Of a stretch of 64,000 nucleotides of DNA, positions 17,501 to 25,450 are shown one piece after another. Source of the DNA: Paenibacillus cymbidii (GTDB taxonomy: Bacteria > Bacillota > Bacilli > Paenibacillales > NBRC-103111). Location of the stretch: contig NZ_SHLX01000022.1 of the NCBI RefSeq assembly GCF_004764705.1, forward strand, positions 93,620 to 157,619, in the 5' to 3' direction. The translations under genes were made by a program, and so were the position numbers. Within the stretch, counting starts at the first letter, position 1. Every line of letters begins with the position of its first letter. The notes beneath the pieces were generated by a model. The model was not told the DNA's origin, made no database searches, and saw only the letters and a list, made by a program, of their open reading frames with translations.

Positions 17501-17926
17501 TCAGTCACGCCCAAGCCAAGACAACCGCAACGCCCGGATTTTCCGCCATAACTGCATGCCCAACATCGCAATCGACGCCGCGTCCGCTGCCGGACCGCGG
17601 CTGCCGCCGTCCGCATCGGCCGCCCCGCCGACGACGGAGCCGAACGTCTCCGCTGCCCGCCCGATCGCCTGGCCGCTTCGCCGGATGGCGCGGCACATGG
17701 GCCCGATGTCGTCCACCCTCCCGCGCACCTCGCGCACCAGCCGGCGCGAAGAGCGGGCCAGCAACGCCGCTTCCTTGCCGGCGCGCTGCAGTTCGGCGAT
17801 GCCCGCTTCCGCCGACACGAGCGCCTGACGCAGCACACGTTCCGTATGCAGCAGAAACCTTACGGCGACCGCAACCAACACGACGAATGCGGCCGCCGCC
17901 ACCGCTACGCTAACAGAAACGATCAT
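17501..17926 (-). CDS. ytxG: DUF948 (YtxG-like) membrane protein
   Basis: A 141-residue protein with one N-terminal transmembrane helix (about 3-26, rich in Val and Ala), then a long Arg/Ala-rich helical region with LVREVRGRVDDIGPM. This is the DUF948 layout of YtxG. The ATG at 17926 has GGGAGG six bases upstream. It precedes ytxH by about 55 bases, supporting a ytxGH-like operon. The C-terminal part is strongly biased to Ala/Gly/Arg, which makes exact family matching less certain. Confidence 0.82.
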   Translation of the reverse strand: MIVSVSVAVAAAAFVVLVAVAVRFLLHTERVLRQALVSAEAGIAELQRAGKEAALLARSSRRLVREVRGRVDDIGPMCRAIRRSGQAIGRAAETFGSVVGGAADADGGSRGPAADAASIAMLGMQLWRKIRALRLSWLGRD

Positions 17927-18100
17927 GTCATCCCTCCCGCGCCGGCACCATCGTTCGGAAGCAGCAGGTGCCGCCCGCCGCCCGAACGAAGGCGAATGCC
18001 TATTTCATAGTGACAGTATAGGCGGGTGCCCGGCGAATGGTGACAGCTCCCGTCAAAAATTATTGTTCCCTGCCGCTCCCCTGTTTACCATCGCACTTGC

Positions 18101-18129
18101 TGGCAAGCGTTCGGCGGCGGTTGTATAAT
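18101..18129 (+). promoter_or_regulatory. Putative promoter of the KDPG aldolase gene
   Basis: Perfect TATAAT at 18124-18129 with a weak TGGCAA 17 bases upstream. Transcription would start near 18136, which argues against a translation start at 18147. Confidence 0.5.
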
Positions 18130-18161
18130 GGGAAAGACGACGGAAAATGAGGATGCGAGCG

Positions 18162-18818
18162 ATGATGGATCGGGAACAAGGACTGGCGGAAATCGAACGA
18201 ACGCGGATTATCGCGATCGTACGGGGAGTCGCGGAAGCGAATATTCGGGGCGTAGCGGAGGCGCTGCTTGCCGGCGGCATTACCGTCATGGAAGTTACGC
18301 TGAACACGCCGGGGGCGCTGGCGATGATCGGAACGCTGCAGCGGGAGTATGGCGACCGCTTGTTTATCGGCGCCGGCACGGTGCTGGACGAGGAAGATGC
18401 GAAGCAGGCGATCGCGGCCGGCGCATCGTTCATCGTCACGCCGAATACCGACGAAGCCGCCATTCGCCTGGCGGCCGGCCGCGGCGTACCGGTGTATCCC
18501 GGCGCCATGACGCCGACGGAAATCGTCAAAGCATGGAAAGCCGGGGCCTCCGCGGTCAAAATTTTTCCGAGCACGGGGCTCGGTTTGCCTTATATCAAAG
18601 AGCTGCAAGGGCCGCTCAGCCATATTCCGATGGTCGCGGTCGGCGGCGTAAGCGAAACGAACATTGCCGATTTCCTGCAAGCGGGTTGTTGTGCGGTTGG
18701 GATCGGCGGGTCGTTGATTAATTTGCGCGAAATTGCGGCGGGCAATTACGCTTTCATCACGGATAAGGCGAAGAAGCTGATTGCGGGTGCGGCGGTTGTG
18801 GCTGCCGGCGCGCGCTAA
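18162..18818 (+). CDS. eda: KDPG / 4-hydroxy-2-oxoglutarate aldolase
   Basis: This class I aldolase splits 2-keto-3-deoxy-6-phosphogluconate into pyruvate and glyceraldehyde-3-phosphate, the last step of the Entner-Doudoroff and hexuronate routes. The 218-residue TIM barrel carries E44 in TVMEVTLNT and the Schiff-base K133 in AVKIFPS, with phosphate-binding VAVGGV and GIGGSL loops. I prefer the ATG at 18162 (GAGG eight bases upstream). An in-frame ATG at 18147 would leave almost no leader after the TATAAT box at 18124. The gene stands alone, with no kinase or dehydratase partner in the window. Confidence 0.93.
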   Translation: MMDREQGLAEIERTRIIAIVRGVAEANIRGVAEALLAGGITVMEVTLNTPGALAMIGTLQREYGDRLFIGAGTVLDEEDAKQAIAAGASFIVTPNTDEAAIRLAAGRGVPVYPGAMTPTEIVKAWKAGASAVKIFPSTGLGLPYIKELQGPLSHIPMVAVGGVSETNIADFLQAGCCAVGIGGSLINLREIAAGNYAFITDKAKKLIAGAAVVAAGAR

Positions 18819-18886
18819 GATGTAGCGGGGCGGCAAAAAAAGCTGCTATCGCAGCACTTCGAAGAAGCTGGCCCGGCTTGAGCGGC

Positions 18887-18982
18887 AATAGGCCATGTTT
18901 TGCTGCCTATTTCGCCAAAAGCGTGCCTTTTAGCCGAAGCGGTCGAAATCAGGCAAATAAGCCATTTTTCATGGGCTATTTC
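18887..18982. repeat. Hairpin-repeat array, locus 2 (short form: modules A and D only)
   Basis: Two hairpins of the AATAGCC family: 18887-18914 (AATAGGCCATGTTTTG..CCTATTTCG, module A) and 18955-18982 (AATAAGCCATTTTTCATGGGCTATTTCG, module D). The B and C hairpins present at 49.6 and 59.9 kb are absent, as if deleted. It lies between the eda stop and the SufR-like gene's terminator. Confidence 0.8.
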
Positions 18983-19015
18983 GTTACCCGGCAGCACATA
19001 ACAGCGGCCGGAGCG

Positions 19016-19062
19016 TGAAAAAGGCTTTCCAACGGTCCGGGTAGACCGTTGGAAAGCCTTTT
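19016..19062 (-). terminator. Strong intrinsic terminator of the SufR-like gene
   Basis: AAGGCTTTCCAACGGTC (19021-19037) pairs perfectly with 19044-19060 (17 bp, 6-base loop). Read leftward it is followed by a T-run (TTTTTC). Confidence 0.9.
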
Positions 19063-19075
19063 CGCTTGCGGCGCG

Positions 19076-19738
19076 TCAGGACGAGGCCGCCGTCGATTGC
19101 GGCTGAGCCACTTGCCCGCCGCGGATGCGGTACGTGCACTTGCTGCCGCCCTTGGTCAAACATTCGGTCCGCTCCACATCGGCTTCCAGCAGCTTGCCGA
19201 ACAACGCCAGCTCGCAGTGGCAAGCTTCGTTGTACCGGTTCGCCACTTGCGCGATCGGACAATTGTATTCAAGCAGCGTATACTCGCCTTGGTCGTTTTG
19301 TTCCCATTGCACCATATAGCCGTTCGCGTTCTGAATATCGGCCAGTTCGGCTACCCTGTCGTGCAGCGACTTGCCGGTCATCCGCTCGCGATATTTGGCG
19401 AACAGCTTCTCCTTGCGCCGCTCGAACAGCCTGCCGACAACCTCGCCGCCTTCTTCCGCCTCCAGCTCGCTGAGCAGATCGAGCGTCAAATGATGATAGT
19501 TTTTCGGGAAAAGATCTTCCGCCAGCCCGGTGAGCGAGTAAATGTGGCTCGGACGCCCCATCGCCTGCCGCACGAGCTTCGCTTCGATCAGGCCGTCGCG
19601 CTCAAGCGTATTGAGGTGCCGCCGGATCGCCATCTCCGTGATCCCAAGCTCGCGGGCCATTTCCCCGACGCTCAGCGGCCCTCTCGTCTTCATCATCGTC
19701 AGCAGCATTTTGCGGGTCGACGATTCTTGTTCGTTCAT
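19076..19738 (-). CDS. SufR-like winged-helix regulator with Fe-S type cysteines
   Basis: This is a predicted iron-sulfur transcriptional regulator. From the ATG at 19738 there are 220 residues. A winged helix-turn-helix (about 7-65, GPLSVGEMARELGITEMAIRR and GRPSHIYSLT) is followed by a helical region. A C-terminal cysteine cluster has C160, C173, C175, C193 and C201 (the first two as CX12C), reminiscent of SufR, which binds an Fe-S cluster and represses suf genes. AGGGTG lies six bases before this ATG; earlier in-frame starts lack a site. It stands alone, with a 17-bp terminator. Its target is not shown, and no suf operon is in the window. Confidence 0.85.
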   Translation of the reverse strand: MNEQESSTRKMLLTMMKTRGPLSVGEMARELGITEMAIRRHLNTLERDGLIEAKLVRQAMGRPSHIYSLTGLAEDLFPKNYHHLTLDLLSELEAEEGGEVVGRLFERRKEKLFAKYRERMTGKSLHDRVAELADIQNANGYMVQWEQNDQGEYTLLEYNCPIAQVANRYNEACHCELALFGKLLEADVERTECLTKGGSKCTYRIRGGQVAQPQSTAASS

Positions 19739-19830
19739 GTCCATCACCCTATCATGCGCCATAATACCGCCATTGTAACGCATTTGGGGTGACAAGTAAA
19801 TTACGAAACATTTCCGTTTCGAAAATTGGG

Positions 19831-20271
19831 TTACAAGACCAGCTCGCGTTCGACAAAGACGCGCACCGATTCGCCGAACTTCGGCAGCCATCCCGGCAGC
19901 GTTCGCACGAGCGGGTGTATGGCGCCGCGTTCGTATGCGAAATACTGCTGCACAAGCGGTCGCCGCAGCGCCACCAACTCGCTCAGGATGGCCGCGGTAT
20001 CGGCTTCGATGGCGCCTTCGCCGCGGATAATCTCGACGATATCGTCATAGCTGCTGGCATCGCGCATCATGAACGCGTCGATCAGCAGGCTGCCGATATC
20101 GGTGACCGTTTCGATCGCCAAGTGGAGCACCCGCTCGGCAGCGAACGTTACCGGGAGCGGGCAGTCGTTTGCCGGCTCCGGGTTCGCCGCCGACAGCTCG
20201 GACGCAGCGGCGACAAGCACCGGCACAAACCGCAGCCGCTCTTCAAACTGCTCGCGATTCAAATAGTACAT
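19831..20271 (-). CDS. DUF86 / HepT-like protein (YutE-like)
   Basis: A 146-residue all-helical protein of the DUF86/HepT fold. HepT proteins are toxins (ribonucleases) normally paired with a MNT nucleotidyltransferase that AMPylates a Tyr near the catalytic RX4-6HXY motif; YutE-like members are stand-alone. Typical features are the N-terminal ERLRFV helix and VLHLAIETVTDIGSLLIDAF. The conserved R..RLVHxY segment appears here as LRRPLVQQYFAY (about 102-113), with Gln in place of the catalytic His. No antitoxin partner adjoins it. It lies 10 bases after a 34-residue membrane ORF and downstream of thiD. Function is unknown; nuclease activity looks doubtful. Confidence 0.83.
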   Translation of the reverse strand: MYYLNREQFEERLRFVPVLVAAASELSAANPEPANDCPLPVTFAAERVLHLAIETVTDIGSLLIDAFMMRDASSYDDIVEIIRGEGAIEADTAAILSELVALRRPLVQQYFAYERGAIHPLVRTLPGWLPKFGESVRVFVERELVL

Positions 20272-20280
20272 CGGGCTTCG

Positions 20281-20385
20281 CTACCTTCTTCTTTTTTTGA
20301 ATTTGGCCCAGATCAGCATCGCGGCAAACGTAAGCGCCATCACGAAAATGAGCGTTACCGCCTGCATGACGTATTCCAGCGACAT
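20281..20385 (-). CDS. Small 34-residue single-pass membrane protein
   Basis: A short frame begins with ATG at 20385 after GAGGGAGCATC and reads MSLEYVMQAVTLIFVMALT... to a basic end, KFKKRRR, before TAG. One hydrophobic helix (about residues 6-27) followed by a cluster of Lys/Arg fits a membrane protein with its C-terminus inside. It sits 34 bases after thiD and 10 bases before the HepT-like gene on the same strand, so it is likely co-transcribed. I do not recognise a family. Confidence 0.65.
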   Translation of the reverse strand: MSLEYVMQAVTLIFVMALTFAAMLIWAKFKKRRR

Positions 20386-20418
20386 GATGCTCCCTCTCTT
20401 CTGCGAATAATACGCGAC

Positions 20419-21222
20419 TCACCCTTGACGCCGCGAAAACGCCCAGTGATTCGTCGGCCCATGGCCATGGCCGATGCCGAGCTCGTCTTCGATGGCGCAT
20501 GTAATGAACCGTTTGGCCGTCTGCACCGCTTCCGCCAGTTCGCGGCCCTTGGCAAGCTCTGCCGCAATGGCGGCGGAAAACGTGCAGCCGGTGCCGTGCG
20601 TATGCCGCGTCTCGCGGCGTGTGGCGGTCAGCAGGCGAATGCCGCTGCCGTCATACACCACGTCGACGGGATCGCCGGCCATGTGGCCGCCCTTCACGAC
20701 CGCGCAGCGCGCGCCGTATTCCTCGACAAGCGACCGCGCGGCCGCTTCCATCTCCGTCAGGCTGGCGATGCTTCGTCCGGTCAACACTTCGGCCTCCGGC
20801 ACGTTCGGCGTCACGACCGCCGCCAGCGGGAGCAGCAGCTTGCGCAGCGACTCTGTCGCCGAGGCGGCAAGCAGCGCCTGTCCTCCCTTGGCGATCATGA
20901 CCGGATCGACGACCAGTCGCCTCAGTCCGTGTTCCTTCACCTTGGCGGCGACAAGCTCGATCACTTCCGGTTTCGACAACATGCCGGTCTTGACCGCGTC
21001 CGCGCCGATATCGCGCACGACCGCATCGATCTGCGCGTCGATTCCTTCCAGCGGAATATCATATATGCCGAATACGCCGAGCGTATTTTGCGCGGTTACT
21101 GCCGTAATGGCCGACATGCCGTAAACGTCCAGCATCTGGAACGTCTTCAGATCGGCCTGTATTCCCGCGCCGCCGCCGCTGTCCGAGCCGGCGATCGTCA
21201 GCGCCTTGCGGACTGTCGCCAT
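20419..21222 (-). CDS. thiD: Hydroxymethylpyrimidine/phosphomethylpyrimidine kinase
   Basis: ThiD phosphorylates HMP and HMP-P in thiamine pyrophosphate synthesis. The 267-residue ribokinase-fold protein starts ALTIAGSDSGGGAGIQADLKTF, the HMP-binding signature. It has VKTGMLSKPEVIELV and VDPVMIAKGG in the centre. The C-terminal anion hole and catalytic region is in THGTGCTFSAAIAAELAKG. The ATG at 21222 has AAGGAG ten bases upstream. Other thiamine genes and a TPP riboswitch were not seen next to it. It heads a likely small operon with the 34-residue ORF and the HepT-like gene. Confidence 0.95.
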   Translation of the reverse strand: MATVRKALTIAGSDSGGGAGIQADLKTFQMLDVYGMSAITAVTAQNTLGVFGIYDIPLEGIDAQIDAVVRDIGADAVKTGMLSKPEVIELVAAKVKEHGLRRLVVDPVMIAKGGQALLAASATESLRKLLLPLAAVVTPNVPEAEVLTGRSIASLTEMEAAARSLVEEYGARCAVVKGGHMAGDPVDVVYDGSGIRLLTATRRETRHTHGTGCTFSAAIAAELAKGRELAEAVQTAKRFITCAIEDELGIGHGHGPTNHWAFSRRQG

Positions 21223-21259
21223 TCACTGCCCACTCCTTGCCTACATTTTACGCTACCAG

Positions 21260-21287
21260 TGTATAATTCGCCCAAGGCGCAGGTCAA
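21260..21287 (-). promoter_or_regulatory. Putative promoter of thiD
   Basis: TTGACC (21282-21287) and TATACA (21260-21265) on the minus strand with 16-base spacing. No TPP riboswitch-like leader is visible in the short 5' region. Confidence 0.45.
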
Positions 21288-21381
21288 GAGCTACACCGGC
21301 CATATGGCCGTCATTTTGCCCTTGTCCGCCGCTTCTTCCTCAAATGTTCACGATTGCGCCGTCCCGGTGACGCAGCGCCGC

Positions 21382-22047
21382 CTAATAGCGCAGCTTCGCC
21401 AGCAGCGCCCAGCGCCGTTCGGAGCGCCGCTTGTACGCCGGCAAGCCGCGGTATATGTGCCCTGCTTCGTCGAAGGCCGCAGCCGCGTCCCGCTCGCGGC
21501 CGAGCTGCTTATACAGCTTGCCAAGGCGGTAATACGCTTCGCAGGAGGACGACTGAATGTCGCCGAACTGCTTCATGTAGCCGATCGCCTTGTCCGGGTC
21601 GGAAGCCGCGAACGCTTCCCCCAAGCGCAAATACGGCTCGCCGTATTTGACCCGCGGATTGATCGCAAGCCCTTCGCGCATCAATCGTTCGCCTTCCACG
21701 AGATCCCCCGCCTTCAGCCGGCACAGCCCCAGCTCGCACAACACGTCCGCGGAATCGTCCATCACGCCTTGAACCTTGCGCAGTTCGTTTTCCGCTTCGG
21801 CATATCGCTTCTTCTCCAGCAAGATCCGCGCCGCCTCATGGCGGCTGCTCGTCTGGTGCGGGCTGAGCGCCAGCTCCCGCCGCAGTTTGGCCAGCCTGCC
21901 GCTCCGCTTCAGCGGCGCCGAAATGCTGGGGAACAAGCCGACGAAGCGGCGATCCAGCACGTAAATAACAACAATAATGACCAGCAATGCCAGGAACGGA
22001 TTGCCGAGCAACCGCCATAGCAGCACGAACAACAAAAATTTCCCCAC
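21382..22047 (-). CDS. Membrane-anchored tetratricopeptide repeat protein
   Basis: A 221-residue protein with two N-terminal hydrophobic stretches (about 3-15 and 17-33, ending in DRR), followed by three to four TPR-like helical pairs. Examples are RHEAARILLEKKRYAEAENELRKV, VLCELGLCRLKAGDLVEGERLM and AYYRLGKLYKQLGRERDAAAAF. TPR arrays bind partner proteins; none is indicated here. The GTG start at 22047 follows GGGGGTGG. Divergent from a small two-helix membrane protein gene. I cannot assign a specific function. Confidence 0.85.
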   Translation of the reverse strand: MGKFLLFVLLWRLLGNPFLALLVIIVVIYVLDRRFVGLFPSISAPLKRSGRLAKLRRELALSPHQTSSRHEAARILLEKKRYAEAENELRKVQGVMDDSADVLCELGLCRLKAGDLVEGERLMREGLAINPRVKYGEPYLRLGEAFAASDPDKAIGYMKQFGDIQSSSCEAYYRLGKLYKQLGRERDAAAAFDEAGHIYRGLPAYKRRSERRWALLAKLRY

Positions 22048-22187
22048 CGGTTTCCACCCCCACTACGTTCATCATACCACAGGAGCAGCCGCGTTTCCGA
22101 GGATCGATTGCACATGGAACGAGGACCCGCTACAATGGGAAAGAACAAGCTGTCCGCAACGAAAATTCCAAAAGGAGCTGCTTCTGA

Positions 22188-22448
22188 ATGAAAGCTGAAA
22201 CCTGGTCGCAGCGGCGGACGATCGGCCGCAAAAAATACGTCCTGCGCTACGGCATCCTGACGTTCGGCTTCGGCATCGCGCTGCTGCTCACTTTGCTTGA
22301 GCTCGTGACGCAAGGAACGTTTCACTACACGTTGTTCGTCATCCGATTGCTGCTGTTTCCGATCATCGGCCTCATCTGGTTCGCGTCGCGCTGGGATGCG
22401 CTGGAGCGCAAGTTTTTCCCCGCCGAAGCCGGCAAGCTGCACGAATAG
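22188..22448 (+). CDS. Small two-helix membrane protein (unknown)
   Basis: An 86-residue protein with a basic N-terminus (QRRTIGRKKYVLRYG) and two transmembrane helices (about 21-41 and 49-67), then a short polar tail. AAAGGAG lies upstream of the ATG at 22188. It resembles small uncharacterised inner-membrane proteins of Paenibacillus. It is divergent from the TPR gene and is followed by a bidirectional terminator. Confidence 0.78.
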   Translation: MKAETWSQRRTIGRKKYVLRYGILTFGFGIALLLTLLELVTQGTFHYTLFVIRLLLFPIIGLIWFASRWDALERKFFPAEAGKLHE

Positions 22449-22474
22449 CGGCAATGCACCCGACCGCACGCAAA

Positions 22475-22523
22475 CAAACGCTCCGTCCCCCTGTCCATCC
22501 AGGACAGCGGAACGGAGCGTTTG
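22475..22523. terminator. Bidirectional hairpin between convergent genes
   Basis: CAAACGCTCCGTCC (22475-22488) pairs with GGAACGGAGCGTTTG (22509-22523), with a further CTGTCC/GGACAG inner stem. The genes on both sides converge here. Confidence 0.75.
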
Positions 22524-22541
22524 CGTCAGGTCGTGCGGCGA

Positions 22542-22967
22542 CTATTTGCGCGACAGCCTGTCGCTGATGCGGAAGCTCATCTGGTTCTCCCGAACCAGCT
22601 TCTCCTGCTGCTTCTTCTCTTCTTCGTTCATCCGGTGAATGTCGCTGTTGATGCCGGTCGTACAAGGCGGGCAAAGCTTGCCGGTACGGATCGGCTTGCG
22701 GCACAACTCGCAATGATAGAACAAGTTCGGATATTCGCGGAGCAAAATTTTGTTGTCGCGGAAAAATTGCGTAATCGAAGCGATGCCGACGCCCGACTTT
22801 TCGATCAGCTTGTCGGTTGTGATGCGGCGATCGTGCCGAAGCGCGCTCAGGCAGCGGTTCAACTCGTCGTCGTATTGGCGGGTACACTTCGTGCACAGGT
22901 TGCGCAAATTTTTTTGAAAAACCGAACCGCAGTTCGGGCAATTGGCTACATTCAGTTCAAGCGCCAT
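22542..22967 (-). CDS. yvyF: YvyF-like (TIGR03826 flagellar-operon) zinc-ribbon protein
   Basis: A 141-residue protein with an N-terminal zinc ribbon CPNC...CTKC (about residues 10-28) and a second CELC...CPPC pair (about 86-101). In between lies a helical DDELNRCLSALRHDRRITTDKLIEKSGVG, which looks like a degraded helix-turn-helix. This matches YvyF, found in the late-flagellar yvyF-flgM-flgN region of Bacillus. Here flgM, flgN and flagellar hook genes are not adjacent, so it is an orphan copy or has moved. The ATG at 22967 follows GGGGTG. Confidence 0.82.
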   Translation of the reverse strand: MALELNVANCPNCGSVFQKNLRNLCTKCTRQYDDELNRCLSALRHDRRITTDKLIEKSGVGIASITQFFRDNKILLREYPNLFYHCELCRKPIRTGKLCPPCTTGINSDIHRMNEEEKKQQEKLVRENQMSFRISDRLSRK

Positions 22968-23083
22968 CGTCTATTCACCCCGTCGCCTCGGCCGGCTTCG
23001 ACCCAAGCGAGACTCCCTTTCCTTGCTGGTACTTAATGCCTACATCATACCACAACGCATCCCGATTAGGGAGTACGCGGCAC

Positions 23084-23124
23084 AAAAAAATAGTCCTTGG
23101 GACGCCAGTCCGCAAGGGCTATTT
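23084..23124 (-). terminator. Terminator of the DndB-like pair
   Basis: On the minus strand AAATAGCCCTTG pairs with CAAGGACTATTT, followed by TTTTTTG. Confidence 0.8.
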
Positions 23125-23144
23125 TCACTGCGAAATAAGAAGCT

Positions 23145-24314
23145 CTAAGCGGTTGAAGCGGCTTTCGCCTGTTCGCCGAGCATCTGCTCGAACAGTTCCA
23201 CCAGCCGGCCGTGCTTGCGCAGCGACTTTTCGTGGATCAGGTTGAGCTTGCCGTTGTCCATCAAGCCGAAGCGCTCCACCAATTCCTCGTTGTTGTGCGA
23301 CCAGTCGAACCCTTCGAAGATGCGCAGGCATTTCGTCCATTCCTTGTTGTATACGCCGTCGCGGAACAGGTGCTGGTGTGCGTACAGCGCAATGCTCTCC
23401 TGCATCGCCCGGTTGGACGACGTGTATACCGGCGTTCCCGGCTGCTCTGGCATGTACGGCAGCAGCGAAGAGAAAAACTGATGCAAAATTTCGACGTAAA
23501 TCGTCGGTTCTTTGCGGATTTGCCGGGCCAGCTCGTAGGACCGCTGCATTTTGCCGGAAAACAGCATCGTCGCCGTGGAATACAACCAGCTGAACGAAGT
23601 GAAGTTTTTGTTGAAGGCGGTAAGGTTGGCGCGTTTCTCCACGCCGGCGCCCTTCAGGAATACATTATGATCGACAACCTGCTGAATGACCAGGTTCATC
23701 GGATCGGTCGAATCGAACGAATGGCCGAGCTCCTTGCTGACGAGCTGCACCTTCGAGTTGATGTCGCCAAACAGCTGCTGCTCCTCGATTTCGTTCAGGC
23801 CGATATACAGCTGCACGGCAAGCTCGCTTTCCATCAGCTCGAGCCGCCGCTTCTCCAGCTGCAGCACGGTGCCTTCCGCTTGCTCCAGTTCGTCGGCCAG
23901 CTCTTTGTCGTCCGGAAACCGGCGATGCTTCACTTTCAGCGCCGCCACCTTGCGCTCCAGCGCGCGCACTTCCTTGATCATTTGTTCGTTGACGTAACCG
24001 AGCGCCAGGATCCGGTGCTGGCCGTCCAGAATGCTCAGCTTCGAGCCCGGCAGCAGCACGAGCCCTTCATCGCCTTTGGCCAGTTGGCCGACTTCGCGCA
24101 AAGACAGCGTCACCGGTCCGAAAAACACCCGATCCAGCTCGCGTTCTTGTAAATAATTCCCAATTTTCCGGCGTTGCCCATTGCTGAGCTTCCGCTGCAC
24201 CATCGGATCGATGGTCGTATAATTGAGCAAATCCTGCACCTGCACCGGCACGGTCGCCAAACCGAATTGCCCGCAGAACGGATGGATCGAAACGTTAAGC
24301 CGCAAGCCCTCCAT
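23145..24314 (-). CDS. DndB-like DGQHR-domain protein, second of a pair
   Basis: The DGQHR domain (ILDGQHRILAL here, near residue 95) defines DndB, a ParB-like protein that regulates DNA phosphorothioation, and many orphans of unknown role. The 389 residues include a charged coiled coil (about 110-165, VRALERKVAALKVKHRR...LEKRRLELME), then FGDINSKVQLVSKELGHSFDS, a feature of DndB proteins. Its ATG overlaps the stop of the upstream paralogue as TAATG, so translation is coupled. No dndA, C, D or E is in the window. It may have a different job, possibly nucleic-acid binding. A terminator follows at 23084-23124. Confidence 0.85.
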   Translation of the reverse strand: MEGLRLNVSIHPFCGQFGLATVPVQVQDLLNYTTIDPMVQRKLSNGQRRKIGNYLQERELDRVFFGPVTLSLREVGQLAKGDEGLVLLPGSKLSILDGQHRILALGYVNEQMIKEVRALERKVAALKVKHRRFPDDKELADELEQAEGTVLQLEKRRLELMESELAVQLYIGLNEIEEQQLFGDINSKVQLVSKELGHSFDSTDPMNLVIQQVVDHNVFLKGAGVEKRANLTAFNKNFTSFSWLYSTATMLFSGKMQRSYELARQIRKEPTIYVEILHQFFSSLLPYMPEQPGTPVYTSSNRAMQESIALYAHQHLFRDGVYNKEWTKCLRIFEGFDWSHNNEELVERFGLMDNGKLNLIHEKSLRKHGRLVELFEQMLGEQAKAASTA

Positions 24315-25450
24315 TATACCGCGTCCTCCTTGTCGCTAATCAGAAACAGATGCTTCTCTTCGTAGAAATCATGTACGAACTGGTATGCTTTCATGATGCG
24401 CGAACGGCGCGGCAAGCGGTCTTTTTCGTCGCCGGTGAAGATCGCGTCCCACTCGATATGGGGCAATATTTTGACCGCGTGATCGAGCGCGTAGCGGTTG
24501 AACTTGCCGGTTTTGGTCGCTTCGCCGTGCAGGAACAAGGCGAGCGCAATCTGCACGTTCTCCGACCAGCTGAGTTGGCCGATGGCCGGCTCGGGCAAAT
24601 GGTTGAGCAGCTGTTTGAAATAATGCGATGCGAGCGCGTAGTGCTCCTCCAGCTCTTTGGGAGCAAACTCGTAACTGTTATTGCGCGCGCCGGATTTCAA
24701 TCGTCCTTCGATCAAAGCGACGAGAATTTCAATCAGCACATGATAACTGATCAAATAATCGGGCGCCTTGCCCCGCTCCGTAAACATGTCGATCGAGATG
24801 CGCTCCATCGCCGGATCCTGCTGCACCAGCTTGCTGGCCAACACATGGTAGAAACGACGCTGCTCGCGCAGCACGGCAAGGTTTCCGCCGATTTTGCGCG
24901 GGAGCTTGTTGATGTCGGAGAACAGCTGGCGCTCCTGCTTCGCGTCGATATCGAGATAAATCATCGTCGACATCGGGAACTCGTAGAGCCGGCTCAGCTT
25001 CTCGGAAATTTCGTCCATTCGTTCGTATTCGCGCTGGTCCTTGGCGCGCGCCATCAACCCCTGCAGCATTTCGGCCAAACGCCGGAACGCGGCCAACCGG
25101 TGCTGGCCATCGACGACATACAGCTTCTCGATCGCCGTCAACCGGTACACCTGCTGGTCCTCGTCAACCGTGCCCGCGCCACGCGCCGACAAAATGATGC
25201 CGGGGAAATAAATCCCCTTCTGATTCTCCAGGTACAAATTGATGTAGTCTACCAGTTTGGACAAATTTTGCGGCACGATGGTCCGCTGCACTTCCAGGTC
25301 CACTTCATAAATAGAAAACAGCTTGCTGATCGGCAGCGTCGTTGTTAACGTCGACTGGCCGAACGTGCGAGAAACTTTGCCGGGGATCTCGATGTAGGAG
25401 CTTGACTTCTGCCCGGCGAGCAGTTCCGATAGCGAGGATATTTTATCCAC
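24314..25450 (-). CDS. dndB: DNA sulfur modification protein DndB-like, first of a pair
   Basis: The first of two overlapping DGQHR-domain genes. About 378 residues; VVDGQHRLAAFRRLAEMLQG carries the signature near residue 125, and FSDINKLPRKIGGNLAVL is the second conserved DndB block. Helical C-terminal half. The start is ambiguous. GGAGG is one base before an ATG (25456) and seven before a GTG (25450); I used the GTG. An earlier ATG at 25495 has no site. The two proteins are clearly paralogous but diverged, so a heteromeric complex is possible. Confidence 0.85.
   Translation of the reverse strand: MDKISSLSELLAGQKSSSYIEIPGKVSRTFGQSTLTTTLPISKLFSIYEVDLEVQRTIVPQNLSKLVDYINLYLENQKGIYFPGIILSARGAGTVDEDQQVYRLTAIEKLYVVDGQHRLAAFRRLAEMLQGLMARAKDQREYERMDEISEKLSRLYEFPMSTMIYLDIDAKQERQLFSDINKLPRKIGGNLAVLREQRRFYHVLASKLVQQDPAMERISIDMFTERGKAPDYLISYHVLIEILVALIEGRLKSGARNNSYEFAPKELEEHYALASHYFKQLLNHLPEPAIGQLSWSENVQIALALFLHGEATKTGKFNRYALDHAVKILPHIEWDAIFTGDEKDRLPRRSRIMKAYQFVHDFYEEKHLFLISDKEDAV

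Noticed and set aside
21223..21381. TPP riboswitch upstream of thiD
   Set aside because: The leader is too short and lacks the conserved CUGAGA and ACCUGA motifs.
19789..22020. 743-codon plus-strand frame spanning thiD and TPR genes
   Set aside because: Crosses several well-supported minus-strand genes and terminators; low-complexity Arg/Gln composition.
23145..25450. Complete DNA phosphorothioation (dnd) locus
   Set aside because: Only DndB-like genes are present; no cysteine desulfurase, DndC, DndD or DndE nearby.
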